A stretch of 64,000 bases of DNA, from the NCBI RefSeq assembly GCF_052076145.1, contig NZ_CP197246.1:2356001-2420000 (forward strand). Reading direction: 5' to 3'. Positions 52,473 to 63,203 of the stretch are shown in pieces; positions within the stretch are counted from its first letter, which is position 1, and each line of letters opens with the position of its first letter. The notes below the pieces were generated by a model. It had not been told where the DNA came from. It saw only the letters and a list, made by a program, of their open reading frames with translations, and did no database searches. The DNA comes from Kitasatospora sp052076145 (GTDB lineage Bacteria; Actinomycetota; Actinomycetes; Streptomycetales; Streptomycetaceae). The position numbers and the translations under genes were made by a program.

Positions 52473-53689
52473 GCCCGTTCCCCCTCCCGTGCGAAGCTCA
52501 TCGGCTTCGGCCCTGTCTCCTTCGGCTCGCGCGGCAGCTCCGCGCGCACCCGCCACCACTCGCCGTCCGCGCCCGCCTCGAAGCGGCCGCCGAGCAGCTC
52601 CGCCCGCTCCCCCATGCCGACCAGCCCGGCCCGCGCACCGGGCAGCCCGGTGCTGCCGCAGTCGCGGCGGGGGTTGTCCACCGCGATCTCCACCCGCTCC
52701 GGGTGGTACGTCACCCTCAGCCGGCAGAGCCCGGGGGCGGCGTGCTTGAGCGCGTTGGTCAGCGACTCCTGCACGATCCGGTACGCCGCCAGCTCGACCG
52801 GCGCGGGCAGGTCGCCGCGCTCCCCCTCCTCGGCCGCCTCGAAGCTAAGCCCGACCTCCTCGCCCGCCGCCGTCGCCTGGGCGAGCAGGGCGTCGAGCGC
52901 GTCCAGCCCGGGGGCCTCGTACGAGCTCTCGTCCCGGGCCCGGAGCAGGCCGATCATGCGGCGCATCTCGGCCAGCCCCTGCACGCTGTTCTCCCGGATC
53001 ACCGCCATCGCCGCGAGCAGTGGGTCCGCCGGGTCGCGCTCCTGACGGCGGGCCAGCGACTGCGCGCCGGTGGCGTGGATGGCGATCGCGGAGAGGTGGT
53101 TGGCGACCACGTCGTGCAGTTCGCGGGCCATCCGCGCCCGCTCGGCGACGACCGCCTCGCGGCGGTCGAGCTCGGCCAGCAGCGCCGTCTGCTCGGCCCG
53201 CAGCCGCTCGGTGTCGGCCCGCTCGCGGTGCTCGCGCAGCAGGTCGGCCGTCCAGACCGGCGCGATGAAGACCAGCGCGGCGAAGCCGGCCACCAGCAGC
53301 GCCTGCGCGACGCTGGCGTACATCAGCGTGAGGGTGCTGAGCACCAGCGTGGTGGCGCCGCCGGTGAGGTGCAGCACCGTGGACATCCGCCGGGGGCCGT
53401 AGAGCACCCCGGCGTAGAGCAGGTCGGTGTACATCACCATGGTGGCGAGATTCGACCCGACGAACAGGTTCGCCGCGAAGAGCAGCCCGCCGACCGTCAC
53501 CGTCCAGATGGTGCGGGTGCGCCGGAGCAGCTCCAGCCCGGCCACCCCGACCAGCGGCAGCACCTCCAGCCAGACCGGGGCGCTGCCCTTGGTGTAGGCC
53601 CCGAACGCGGTCAGCAGCAGCCCGGCGCCCAGCCCGGCCAGGGCGATGGTGCGGTCCTCCTGGCGCGGGCCGAGCCTGATCTTCTGCAC
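52469..53689 (-). CDS. NarL-type sensor histidine kinase (HisKA_3)
   Basis: 406 residues. Five or more membrane segments in the first 150 residues with little extracellular sequence, then HisKA_3 with His192 in MARELHDVVANHLSAIAI and a degenerate HATPase (RIVQESLTNALKHA, GLVGMGERAELLGG). It probably senses something within the membrane. GTG start. Confidence 0.92.
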   Translation of the reverse strand: MQKIRLGPRQEDRTIALAGLGAGLLLTAFGAYTKGSAPVWLEVLPLVGVAGLELLRRTRTIWTVTVGGLLFAANLFVGSNLATMVMYTDLLYAGVLYGPRRMSTVLHLTGGATTLVLSTLTLMYASVAQALLVAGFAALVFIAPVWTADLLREHRERADTERLRAEQTALLAELDRREAVVAERARMARELHDVVANHLSAIAIHATGAQSLARRQERDPADPLLAAMAVIRENSVQGLAEMRRMIGLLRARDESSYEAPGLDALDALLAQATAAGEEVGLSFEAAEEGERGDLPAPVELAAYRIVQESLTNALKHAAPGLCRLRVTYHPERVEIAVDNPRRDCGSTGLPGARAGLVGMGERAELLGGRFEAGADGEWWRVRAELPREPKETGPKPMSFAREGERA

Positions 53690-53711
53690 CTGCGCCCCCC
53701 CTGGGTCCGTC

Positions 53712-54005
53712 TCAGTGCGCGTACGTGCGGTGTCTGCGCTCGGTCATCTTCTCAGCCACCACGCCGAGCACCGCGACCAGCGTCGCCCCCCAGACCACGC
53801 TGAAGATGATCCAGGCGAGCAGTGGCATCCCCTGGGAGGCGATCACGTACAGCCCGATCGAGGTGGCCAACAGCGTCACCAGGACGGGACGCGAGACGTT
53901 GAGCAGCCCGGTCATCAGGCCGCGCAGGCTCGGGCCGGGAGGGTTCGGGCCGGACGGGTTCGGACCGGAAGGGTTCTGTCGGAGCTCCACCGCGATCGCC
54001 TCCAT
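53712..54005 (-). CDS. Small membrane protein with PSGPN repeats
   Basis: 97 residues. The N-terminus has near-identical PSGPN/PPGP units, followed by two membrane helices (VLVTLLATSIGLYVIA, LLAWIIFSVVWGATLVAVLGV) and a basic C-terminal tail. Not recognised. Upstream of the kinase on the same strand by 22 nt, so it may be part of the signalling operon. Confidence 0.65.
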   Translation of the reverse strand: MEAIAVELRQNPSGPNPSGPNPPGPSLRGLMTGLLNVSRPVLVTLLATSIGLYVIASQGMPLLAWIIFSVVWGATLVAVLGVVAEKMTERRHRTYAH

Positions 54006-54042
54006 CAGCTGCGGGGGTCGGTGCCTTCCATTCTCCGACCGG

Positions 54043-54615
54043 TCAGCGGTTCTCGCCCGGCACCCAGAGCACGTCGCCGCGCTCCTTGTTGGCGGCCCGC
54101 GCCAGGATGAAGAGCAGGTCCGACAGCCGGTTGAGGTACTTCGCGGTCAGCGGGTTGACGCTGTCGCCGTGCACCTCGATCGCCGCCCAGGTCGCCCGCT
54201 CGGCCCGCCGCACCACGGTGCACGCCAGGTGCAGGTACGCGGCGCCCGCCGTGCCGCCGGGGAGGATGAAGCTGCGCAGCTTCTCCAACTGCTCCAGGTA
54301 GTGGTCGCAGTCGCCCTCCAGCCGGTCGATGTACCCCTGGAGCACCCGCAGCGGCGGGTACTTCGGGTCCTCGACCACCGGCGTGGCCAGGTCGGCGCCC
54401 ACGTCGAAGAGGTCGTTCTGAATCCGCGTCAGGACGGCGGAGACGTCCTCGGGCAGCGCCCCGGCGGCGATCGCGACGCCGATCGCCGCGTTCGCCTCGT
54501 TGGTGTCGGCGTAGGCGATCAGCCGCGGGTCCGTCTTGGTGGTGCGGCTCATGTCACCGAGCGCAGTGGTGCCGTCGTCGCCGGTACGGGTGTAGATGCG
54601 CGTGAGGTTGACCAT
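54043..54615 (-). CDS. PduO-type cob(I)alamin adenosyltransferase
   Basis: 190 residues. Makes adenosylcobalamin, the cofactor of IcmA and methylmalonyl-CoA mutase. Signature IYTRTGDDGTTALGD at the N-terminus, DTNEANAAIG, IQNDLFDVGADLATP, and RRAERATWA near the active-site arginine. 37 nt before the small membrane-protein gene. Confidence 0.93.
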   Translation of the reverse strand: MVNLTRIYTRTGDDGTTALGDMSRTTKTDPRLIAYADTNEANAAIGVAIAAGALPEDVSAVLTRIQNDLFDVGADLATPVVEDPKYPPLRVLQGYIDRLEGDCDHYLEQLEKLRSFILPGGTAGAAYLHLACTVVRRAERATWAAIEVHGDSVNPLTAKYLNRLSDLLFILARAANKERGDVLWVPGENR

Positions 54616-54635
54616 GAGCGGCAGCCTAGCCGTGC

Positions 54636-55013
54636 TCAGCTGAAGTGGACCAGGCCCAGCAGGTTCCCCGCGCAGTCCTTGAACCAGGCGGCCGACCGAC
54701 CGTCCATCTCGGCGACGGCGTCCTCCGTCCGCAGCCCCGGCAGGTCGTACTCCTCGAAGACCACCCCGCGCTCGCGCAGCGCGGTGACCTCGGCCCGGAC
54801 GTCCGGGACCATGAACCCCATCTGGGTGTGCCCGCCGCGGTCCGGGTTGGGCGTCGGGAACAGGGCGAACCGCGTCCCCTCGGCGATCTCGTAGATCGCC
54901 GCGTCGGGGTGCAGCTCGACGGGCTCCAGCCCCAGCTTCTCCCGGTACCACTCACCTGCCACCGCCAGGTCGGCGACGGGCAGCGTGGTCTGTGCTCTGG
55001 CCTGCGACAGCAT
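54636..55013 (-). CDS. VOC-family protein
   Basis: 125 residues, glyoxalase/bleomycin-resistance fold of two beta-alpha-beta-beta-beta units: TTLPVADLAVAGEWYREKLG and a C-terminal DCAGNLLGLVHF. A metal or small-molecule binding role is likely, substrate unknown. ATG start; 20 nt before the adenosyltransferase on the same strand. Confidence 0.85.
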   Translation of the reverse strand: MLSQARAQTTLPVADLAVAGEWYREKLGLEPVELHPDAAIYEIAEGTRFALFPTPNPDRGGHTQMGFMVPDVRAEVTALRERGVVFEEYDLPGLRTEDAVAEMDGRSAAWFKDCAGNLLGLVHFS

Positions 55014-55058
55014 GGCACGGTCTCCTCCGACGAAGGGCCCCTGCCATCCAGTCTGCGC

Positions 55059-55559
55059 TCAGGCGACGTTGACGCGCTGCCCGGGAGGCGCTGCCTCCAG
55101 CCAGGCGAGGAAGCCGGTGAGGGCGTCGTCGCTCATGGCGAGCTCCAGCGGGACTCCGTTGTGGAGGCAGCGCAGCACGACCGAGCCGGAGAGCAGCGCG
55201 AGCTCCTCCTGCCCCTCGGGGTAGCGGCGGCCCAGCACCTCGATCTCCCGGCGCGGGAGGACCCGGCGCGGGCGGGGGGCGTACGAGAAGACCCGGAACC
55301 ACTCGATCGAGTCACCGCTGTAGCGGCCGATACCAAAAACCCACCCCTTGCCGTCGGTCACCGGGACCGGGGCGGAGGTGGGTCTGCCGTTCTCGTCGAG
55401 ATCTGGCTGCGTGGAGGCGTCGGCCGGCATTTTGAGCCGGTAGCTGCAGTCGAACGTGCCGCCGACGCGCTGGATCACCCGCCGGCGTACCGCGAAGGCC
55501 ACCAGCCCCAACACGCCGAGTGCCACGACCGCGGCACACACCACAAGGGCGAGGACCAT
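55059..55559 (-). CDS. DUF2550 membrane-anchored protein
   Basis: 166 residues. One N-terminal membrane helix (MVLALVVCAAVVALGVLGLVA) and a cytoplasmic or wall-side domain (GGTFDCSYRL, GRYSGDSIEWFRVFSYAPRP). Conserved next to atpC in actinobacteria; function unknown. The ATG at 55559 has GAGGAGG at good spacing, unlike the GTG two codons upstream. Confidence 0.88.
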   Translation of the reverse strand: MVLALVVCAAVVALGVLGLVAFAVRRRVIQRVGGTFDCSYRLKMPADASTQPDLDENGRPTSAPVPVTDGKGWVFGIGRYSGDSIEWFRVFSYAPRPRRVLPRREIEVLGRRYPEGQEELALLSGSVVLRCLHNGVPLELAMSDDALTGFLAWLEAAPPGQRVNVA

Positions 55560-55639
55560 GCTCACCGACCTCCTCGCTGACCTGCGTCCCCGTATCGGTC
55601 GTATCGAACGACCGCGCTGTCCTACCAACTGATACGACA

Positions 55640-55670
55640 GTCCCGGGGTCACGCTCTCGCGCCCCGGGAC
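55640..55670 (-). terminator. Terminator of the atp operon
   Basis: GTCCCGGGG / CCCCGGGAC 9-bp stem 17 nt past the atpC stop. Confidence 0.7.
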
Positions 55671-55687
55671 CGTCGGTCGTTCTGTGC

Positions 55688-56068
55688 TCAGGCGGCCTTG
55701 CGGCGCCCGGCCGCGACGAGGCGGACCTCGGCGCGACGCTCGGCGTGCGCGTCGAGCTCGCTCTTCGCGGTCTCGAGTGCGCGCTCTGCACGGGCGACGT
55801 CGATCTCGTCCGCCAGCTCGGCGATCTCCGCGAGCAGAGACAGCTTGTTGTCGGCGAAGGAGATGAAGCCACCGTGCACGGCGGCGATCACGGTGCCGCC
55901 GTCGGTGGTGCGGATGGTGACCGGGCCGGACTCCAGCACGCTCAGCACCGGGGTGTGACCGGGCATGATGCCGGTGTCACCGGAGGCCGTACGGGCGACA
56001 ACGATGGTGGCCGCACCGGACCACACCTTGCGGTCGGCTGCGACCAGCTCGACGTGCAGCTCAGCCAA
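55688..56068 (-). CDS. atpC: F1 ATP synthase epsilon subunit
   Basis: 126 residues: N-terminal beta-sandwich (AELHVELVAADRKVWSG, GIMPGHTPVL) and a short C-terminal helical hairpin. The start is TTG at 56068 with AGGAGC 6 nt upstream, the only such start recognised in this window. It couples and inhibits ATP hydrolysis in the F1 stalk. It is separated from atpD by 187 nt that contain a hairpin. Confidence 0.94.
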   Translation of the reverse strand: MAELHVELVAADRKVWSGAATIVVARTASGDTGIMPGHTPVLSVLESGPVTIRTTDGGTVIAAVHGGFISFADNKLSLLAEIAELADEIDVARAERALETAKSELDAHAERRAEVRLVAAGRRKAA

Positions 56069-56190
56069 CGTGGGCTCCTAGGCTCTTGCAACCACCGGAT
56101 GACTCGGCAGTTGCGGTAAGAATAACGGGCCCGCGCCCCTGGGATGAAACCAAGGACACGGAGATGACCGGGATCACAGCCGACTGCGCC

Positions 56191-56228
56191 GTGAGGGGTG
56201 GCCCCCAGGGACGGGGTCCACCCCTCAC
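56191..56228 (-). terminator. Hairpin between atpD and atpC
   Basis: GTGAGGGGTGG / CCACCCCTCAC 11-bp stem with CCCC/GGGG inner pairing, 27 nt past the atpD stop and inside the operon. It may lower epsilon expression by partial termination. Confidence 0.6.
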
Positions 56229-56255
56229 GGACACAGACGTTGACTACCGGTCTGG

Positions 56256-57701
<1,446 letters not shown>

Positions 57702-57704
57702 GTC

Positions 57705-58619
57705 TTATTCACTCCCCGCGTTAGCGTCGGCGAGGGCATTGGCTCCGCCGATGATCTCGCTGATTTCCTGGGTGATCTCGGCCTGTCGGGCCGAGTTGGC
57801 GAGCCGCGTGAGCGACTTGATGAGCTCTCCCGCGTTGTCGGTCGCGGACTTCATCGCGCGCCGGCGGGCGGCGTGCTCCGAAGCGGCCGACTGCAGCAGC
57901 GCGTTGTAGATCCGGCTCTCGACGTACCGCGGCAGGAGCGCGTCCAGGACGCCCTCCGCCGACGGCTCGAAGTCGTACAGCGGGAAGATCTCGTTCTTGG
58001 CGGGCGCGCCGTCGGATCGCTGGACCTCGTCCAGCTTCAGCGGCAGCAGCCGGGCGTCGACAGCGGTCTGGGTCAGCATCGAGTCGAACCTGGTGGAGAC
58101 CAGGTGCAGCTCGTCGACCCCGCCGGTCTCCGCCGTGAACGCCTCGATGAGGTCGCTCGCGACGGCCTTGGCGTCACCGTACGTCGGCTTGTCGGAGAAG
58201 CCCGTCCACGACTCCGCCACCAGCTGGTTGCGGAAGTTGTAGTACGAGACGCCCTTACGACCGACGATGTACGTCACCACGTCCTTGCCCTCGGCCCGCA
58301 GTCGCGCGTTGAGCGCGGCCGCCTGCTTGATGGCGTTGGTCGAGTAGCCGCCCGCCAGACCGCGGTCCGCCGTGATCAGCAGGACCGCAGCCGTCTTGGC
58401 CTGCGGGTTCTCGGTGGTGAGCGGGTGCTTGGCGTTGGACCGGGTGGCCACCGCCGTCACCGCCCGGGTGAGCTCGTCGGCGTACGGAGTGGAGGCGGCC
58501 ACCGCGCGCTGCGCCTTGACGATGCGCGACGCGGAGATCATCTCCATCGCCTTGGTGATCTTCTTCGTCGCGGTGACAGAGCGGATCCGGCGCTTGTAGA
58601 CCCGAAGCTGTGCTCCCAT
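57705..58619 (-). CDS. atpG: F1 ATP synthase gamma subunit
   Basis: 304 residues, central rotor shaft. Conserved N-terminal helix (QLRVYKRRIRSVTATKKITK, AMEMISASR) and C-terminal helix (SATDNAGELIKSLTRLANSA). It ends in TAA, rare in this window. Confidence 0.97.
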   Translation of the reverse strand: MGAQLRVYKRRIRSVTATKKITKAMEMISASRIVKAQRAVAASTPYADELTRAVTAVATRSNAKHPLTTENPQAKTAAVLLITADRGLAGGYSTNAIKQAAALNARLRAEGKDVVTYIVGRKGVSYYNFRNQLVAESWTGFSDKPTYGDAKAVASDLIEAFTAETGGVDELHLVSTRFDSMLTQTAVDARLLPLKLDEVQRSDGAPAKNEIFPLYDFEPSAEGVLDALLPRYVESRIYNALLQSAASEHAARRRAMKSATDNAGELIKSLTRLANSARQAEITQEISEIIGGANALADANAGSE

Positions 58620-58651
58620 GGGTCGTTACGTCCTTTCCCTCGCTACCGGAC

Positions 58652-60226
58652 TCAGGCCTGCTCGCCGAGCAGCTTGCCGTCGGCGGTGGTGAAGCCCAGC
58701 TTGAAGGACTTGATCGCCTCGGTCAGCGCGTCGATCGTGCCGTCCTCGAGCTTCGAGGTCTCGACGATCGCGGCCAGCAGGTTCTTGTGCTCGATCCGCA
58801 GGTGGTCCAGGAACTCGCGCTCGAAGCGACGGATGTCCGCGACCGGGACGTCGTCCAGCTTGCCGGTGGTGCCGGCCCAGATGGAGACGACCTGCTCCTC
58901 GACGGGGAACGGCTGGTACTGACCCTGCTTCAGCAGCTCGACCATGCGCGCACCGCGCTCCAGCTGGGCCTTCGAGGCCGCGTCCAGGTCGGAACCGAAA
59001 GCGGCGAACGCCTCCAGCTCACGGTACTGGGCGAGGTCCAGGCGCAGACGGCCGGCGACCGACTTCATCGCCTTGATCTGGGCCGAGCCACCGACGCGGG
59101 AGACCGAGATACCGACGTTCACGGCCGGGCGGATGCCGGCGTTGAACAGGTCGGACTCCAGGAAGCACTGGCCGTCGGTGATGGAGATGACGTTGGTCGG
59201 GATGTACGCCGAGACGTCGTTCGCCTTGGTCTCGATGATCGGCAGACCGGTCATCGAGCCCGCGCCCAGCTCGTCGGAGAGCTTCGCGCAGCGCTCCAGC
59301 AGGCGGGAGTGCAGGTAGAAGACGTCGCCCGGGTAGGCCTCGCGGCCCGGCGGACGGCGCAGCAGCAGCGACACGGAGCGGTACGCCTCGGCCTGCTTCG
59401 ACAGGTCGTCGAAGATGATGAGGACGTGCTTGCCGTCGTACATCCACTCCTGGCCGATGGCCGAACCGGTGTACGGGGCGAGGTACTTGAAGCCGGCCGG
59501 GTCGGAGGCGGGAGCAGCCACGATGGTGGTGTACTCCAGCGCGCCGGCCTCCTCCAGCGCGCCACGGACGGACGCGATGGTGGAGCCCTTCTGACCCACG
59601 GCGACGTAGATGCAGCGGACCTGCTTCTTCGGGTCGCCCGAGCGCCAGTTGTCACGCTGGTTGATGATCGTGTCGATCGCCACCGCGGTCTTGCCGGTCT
59701 GGCGGTCGCCGATGATCAGCTGACGCTGGCCGCGGCCGATCGGGGTCATCGCGTCGATGGCCTTGATACCGGTCTGCATCGGCTCGTGGACCGACTTGCG
59801 GACCATGACGCCCGGGGCCTGCAGCTCCAGGGCACGACGGCCGGAGGAGGCGATCTCACCCAGACCGTCGATCGGGTTGCCCAGCGGGTCCACGACGCGG
59901 CCGAGGTAGCCCTCGCCGACCGGGACGGAGAGGACCTCGCCGGTGCGGTGCACCGTCTGACCCTCCTCGATACCGCTGAACTCGCCGAGGATGACGACAC
60001 CGATCTCGCGGGTGTCGAGGTTCAGCGCGAGGCCGAGGGTACCGTCCTCGAACTTCAGCAGCTCGTTGGCCATGACCGAGGGAAGGCCCTCGACCTTGGC
60101 AATACCGTCCATGGCCTCGGTGACCGTACCGACCTCTTCACGCGAGGCGGCGTCCGGCTGGTACGACTGGACAAAGTCGGCCAGCGCGTCCCGGATCTCC
60201 TCCGGACGGATCGTAAGCTCCGCCAT
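58652..60226 (-). CDS. atpA: F1 ATP synthase alpha subunit
   Basis: 524 residues. Regulatory nucleotide site GDRQTGKT (173-180), IYVAVGQKGSTIA, and RPAVNVGISVSRVGGSAQ are typical. ATG start; a 153-nt gap to atpH is the longest among the F1 genes except before atpC. Confidence 0.98.
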   Translation of the reverse strand: MAELTIRPEEIRDALADFVQSYQPDAASREEVGTVTEAMDGIAKVEGLPSVMANELLKFEDGTLGLALNLDTREIGVVILGEFSGIEEGQTVHRTGEVLSVPVGEGYLGRVVDPLGNPIDGLGEIASSGRRALELQAPGVMVRKSVHEPMQTGIKAIDAMTPIGRGQRQLIIGDRQTGKTAVAIDTIINQRDNWRSGDPKKQVRCIYVAVGQKGSTIASVRGALEEAGALEYTTIVAAPASDPAGFKYLAPYTGSAIGQEWMYDGKHVLIIFDDLSKQAEAYRSVSLLLRRPPGREAYPGDVFYLHSRLLERCAKLSDELGAGSMTGLPIIETKANDVSAYIPTNVISITDGQCFLESDLFNAGIRPAVNVGISVSRVGGSAQIKAMKSVAGRLRLDLAQYRELEAFAAFGSDLDAASKAQLERGARMVELLKQGQYQPFPVEEQVVSIWAGTTGKLDDVPVADIRRFEREFLDHLRIEHKNLLAAIVETSKLEDGTIDALTEAIKSFKLGFTTADGKLLGEQA

Positions 60227-60379
60227 CAGGCTTCCCTGCTCTCCTAGTTTGCGATCCTCGGCCCGCCATTGAGGGCCGCAAGTATTCGACTCTCGGCCGG
60301 GTCGTTCCCGAACCGGCCGTACGATTTGCCGGCTCCTGCGTGGAGCCGGGTCCCGACCGAGGGTCGGATGTTGCTGATG

Positions 60380-61195
60380 TCAGCCTTCGAGGGCCTGACG
60401 AGCGCCTTCCAGGCGGCTCGACACGGTGCCGTCGATGATCTCGTCACCGATCTGCACCCGGACGCCGCCACGGACCTGAGGGTCGATGTCGATGTTCAGG
60501 TGCACCTGGCGGCCGTAGAGCCGGCCCAGAGCGCCGCTCAGGCGCTCCTTCTGGCTGTCGGACAGCGGAACAGCGGTGGTGACGCGAGCCACCACGCGGT
60601 CCCGCCGGGCGGCGGCGAGCTTGGAGTAGGACTCCAGGCCCTGCTCCAGGCTACGGCCACGCGGGTTGGTGACCAGGGCGGTGACCAGGCGGCCGGTGGC
60701 CGCGTTGGCGCGGCCGCCGAGCAGCTTGGCGATCAGCGCGGCCTTGTCGGCCTTGCCCGCCTTCGGCTCCGTGAGGGCGCTGCGCAGCTCGTGCGAGCCG
60801 CTGACGATCCGGCCGAAGCGGAACAGCTCGTCCTCGACGTCGTCCAGCGTCCCGGCCTTCTCGGCCGCGATGATCTCGGCGTACGCCGAGAGCTCCTCGA
60901 CCGTGTCGACCAGGTCACGGCCACCCGACCAGCGGGAGCGGACCAGGCCGGAGACCAGGTCGACCGTTTCGCCGGAGACCTGACCGGCGAGCAGCGAGCC
61001 GACCAGCTGGGCCTTGTCCTGGCCGGACCGCGAGGGGTCGGTCAGGACGCGGCGCAGCGAGACCTCGCGGTCCAGCAGGGCGGTGACGGCGGTGAGCTCC
61101 TCGGCCAGCTTGACGACGTCCACCGAGGTGTCGTCGGTCAGGCTGTCGAGGTTCTGCCGGCCGGCGGCCAGAGCCTCACGGCTGGCGCCGATCAC
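60380..61195 (-). CDS. atpH: ATP synthase delta subunit
   Basis: 271 residues, long actinobacterial form (about 180 in E. coli) with an extra N-terminal part. OSCP motifs: RVTTAVPLSDSQKERLSGAL and PQVRGGVRVQIGDEIIDGTV at the C-terminus. The GTG overlaps the atpF stop (GTGA). Confidence 0.95.
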   Translation of the reverse strand: MIGASREALAAGRQNLDSLTDDTSVDVVKLAEELTAVTALLDREVSLRRVLTDPSRSGQDKAQLVGSLLAGQVSGETVDLVSGLVRSRWSGGRDLVDTVEELSAYAEIIAAEKAGTLDDVEDELFRFGRIVSGSHELRSALTEPKAGKADKAALIAKLLGGRANAATGRLVTALVTNPRGRSLEQGLESYSKLAAARRDRVVARVTTAVPLSDSQKERLSGALGRLYGRQVHLNIDIDPQVRGGVRVQIGDEIIDGTVSSRLEGARQALEG

Positions 61196-61746
61196 TTGGC
61201 AACCGCCGTGGACGCGGCGGCCTTGGCCTCCAGGTCCTCCAGGAAGCGGTCGATCACGCCGCTCTGCCGGGCGGAGTCCTCGAGGGACTCGCCCACGATG
61301 CGGGACGCAAGCTGCGAAGCGAGCGAACCCACGTCCTGGCGCAGGGCGGCAGTCGCCTGCTTCTTGTCGGCCTCGATCTGGGCGTGACCGGCAGCGACGA
61401 TGGCCTCGCGCTGACGCTGGCCTTCCTCGCGCATCTCACCGATCAGGGCAGCACCCTGCTCACGGGCGTGCTCGGTGATCCGAGCGGCCTCGTGGCGGGC
61501 CTCGGCCAGCTCGGCGCGGTACTGCTCAAGCAGGGCCTGGGCCTCAGCCTGAGCGGTCTCCGCACGCTCCATGCCGCCCTCGATGGCGTCGCGGCGCTCC
61601 GACAGCACCTTCTCGATGCTGGGCAGGAGCTTCTTGCCGAGAAGGCCGAAGACGATGAAGAAGCAGAGCAGGCCGATGATGATCTCGGGCCATGCAGGGA
61701 GAAGAGGGTTCATCTTCTCCTCCGCCGCAAGAGCGACCGGGTTCAT
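61192..61746 (-). CDS. atpF: Fo ATP synthase subunit b
   Basis: 184 residues: one N-terminal membrane helix (PEIIIGLLCFFIVFGLLG) and a long charged coiled-coil stalk (GMERAETAQAEAQALLEQYR and on). Peripheral stator. Confidence 0.96.
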   Translation of the reverse strand: MNPVALAAEEKMNPLLPAWPEIIIGLLCFFIVFGLLGKKLLPSIEKVLSERRDAIEGGMERAETAQAEAQALLEQYRAELAEARHEAARITEHAREQGAALIGEMREEGQRQREAIVAAGHAQIEADKKQATAALRQDVGSLASQLASRIVGESLEDSARQSGVIDRFLEDLEAKAAASTAVAK

Positions 61747-61789
61747 ATCAGAACCTTTCGTCGAAAAGGGCTATCGGTGTGCCGAGAAA

Positions 61790-62023
61790 TTACTTGCCGG
61801 CGCCGAAGACGAACGGCATGACGATGCCGATGAGGGCGAGCGCCTCGGTCAGCGCGAAGCCGATGAACATGTTGGAGCGGATGAGACCGGCAGCCTCGGG
61901 CTGGCGGGCCATGGCCTGCACACCGTTACCGAAGATGAGACCGACGCCGATGCCAGGGCCGATCGCGGCGAGGCCGTAACCGATGGAGGCGACGGAACCG
62001 TAGACCTCAGCGAGCTGCGACAT
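61790..62023 (-). CDS. atpE: Fo ATP synthase subunit c
   Basis: 77 residues, hairpin of two membrane helices joined by the polar loop ARQPE (Arg40). Proton-carrying Glu60 in FALTEALALIG. GIGVGLIFGNG matches the glycine motif of helix 1. AAAGGA precedes the ATG. Confidence 0.97.
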   Translation of the reverse strand: MSQLAEVYGSVASIGYGLAAIGPGIGVGLIFGNGVQAMARQPEAAGLIRSNMFIGFALTEALALIGIVMPFVFGAGK

Positions 62024-62108
62024 TTCATGTCCTTTGCGGGGTGGTGAGCCGGTGGTGGTTGGCCACCGGGCGTTCGTGGGGAGGTGTGCAGCCGAGCGGC
62101 CGCAGGGC

Positions 62109-62939
62109 TCAGTGCGCCTCTTCGAGGGCACCGGCGATGTAGCTGCTGGCCAGCATCACGAAGATGTAGGCCTGCAGGAACTGGACCAGCAGCTCGAAGG
62201 CGGTCAGCGCAGCGGCCACCACGAAGGAGACCGAGCCGTAGAGCGCGCCGAGAGACGGGCTGAGCAGGTACCAGGAGGCAATGGAGAACATCACGATCAG
62301 CAGGTGGCCGGCGAACATGTTCGCGAAGGCTCGGACCGCGAGCGTGAACGGGCGCACGAAGATGTTCGAGAAGAACTCGATCGGCACCAGGATGAACATG
62401 ACCCAGCCGGGGATGCCCGACGGCCAGCAGAGGTTCTTCAGCCCGCCGACGAAGCCGTGCTTCTTGAACGTCAGCGTCATGTAGGTGATCCACACGACCA
62501 GCGCGAGCCCGGCCGGGAACGCGATCCGCGACATCACCGGGAACTGGGCGAACGGGATGATGGACATGATGTTCATGATCCACACGAAGAAGAACATCGA
62601 GACCAGCATCGGGACGTACTTCTCGCCCTTTTTGCCGATCGTCTCCAGCACGATGCTGCGCTTGACGAAGTCGTAGCCGATCTCGCCGACGAGCTGGAGC
62701 TTGCCGGGGAGCAGCTTCGGCTTGGCGAAGGCCGCCCAGAAGAAGCCCACGACCAGCAGGGCGCAGATGATCGACAGCAGCATCGGCTTGGTGAAGTCGA
62801 CGCTACCGACCGTGAAGATCGGCTTGAAGTCGAACTCGTTCAGGCCAGGGGCCGGGAAGCCGCAGCCGGAGTTCAGGTGGCACCCGGCCTCGGCGAGCTG
62901 CACGTTTACGTCAGCACCCACCACAGACTCCTTCGTCAT
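62109..62939 (-). CDS. atpB: Fo ATP synthase subunit a
   Basis: 276 residues, five to six membrane helices, proton half-channels. The stator arginine is in LAVRAFANMFAGHLL. ATG start. Confidence 0.96.
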   Translation of the reverse strand: MTKESVVGADVNVQLAEAGCHLNSGCGFPAPGLNEFDFKPIFTVGSVDFTKPMLLSIICALLVVGFFWAAFAKPKLLPGKLQLVGEIGYDFVKRSIVLETIGKKGEKYVPMLVSMFFFVWIMNIMSIIPFAQFPVMSRIAFPAGLALVVWITYMTLTFKKHGFVGGLKNLCWPSGIPGWVMFILVPIEFFSNIFVRPFTLAVRAFANMFAGHLLIVMFSIASWYLLSPSLGALYGSVSFVVAAALTAFELLVQFLQAYIFVMLASSYIAGALEEAH

Positions 62940-63203
62940 GACGCATGGTTACGGCAACCTCGGTGTGTCGGCGTGGCCTGCGGCCACGGTGCGGCACTGG
63001 AACTTGTTGGGATTCTCGCTGACCCGGCGCGGCTTCACTGACGGCCGCGGGATCTTCGAAGACTGCACGAGCTCGGGGGGCGATCCGTCCGACTGGCGGA
63101 GGGACCTGGCCACTTCCCGTACTTCGTTGTTGCGACGGACGATAGCAGCCCGTCAGGACCGTATAAACACCGGCCCCCTCGCGCGAGGGACAGCCACCAG
63201 GCG
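62940..63203 (-). promoter_or_regulatory. Possible internal promoter between atpI and atpB
   Basis: 264 nt. On the minus strand GTTTATACGG (about 63160-63169) offers a TTATAC-like -10, and CCCTCGCGCGAGGG (63176-63189) is a perfect palindrome just upstream of it. No gene seen. Confidence 0.4.
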
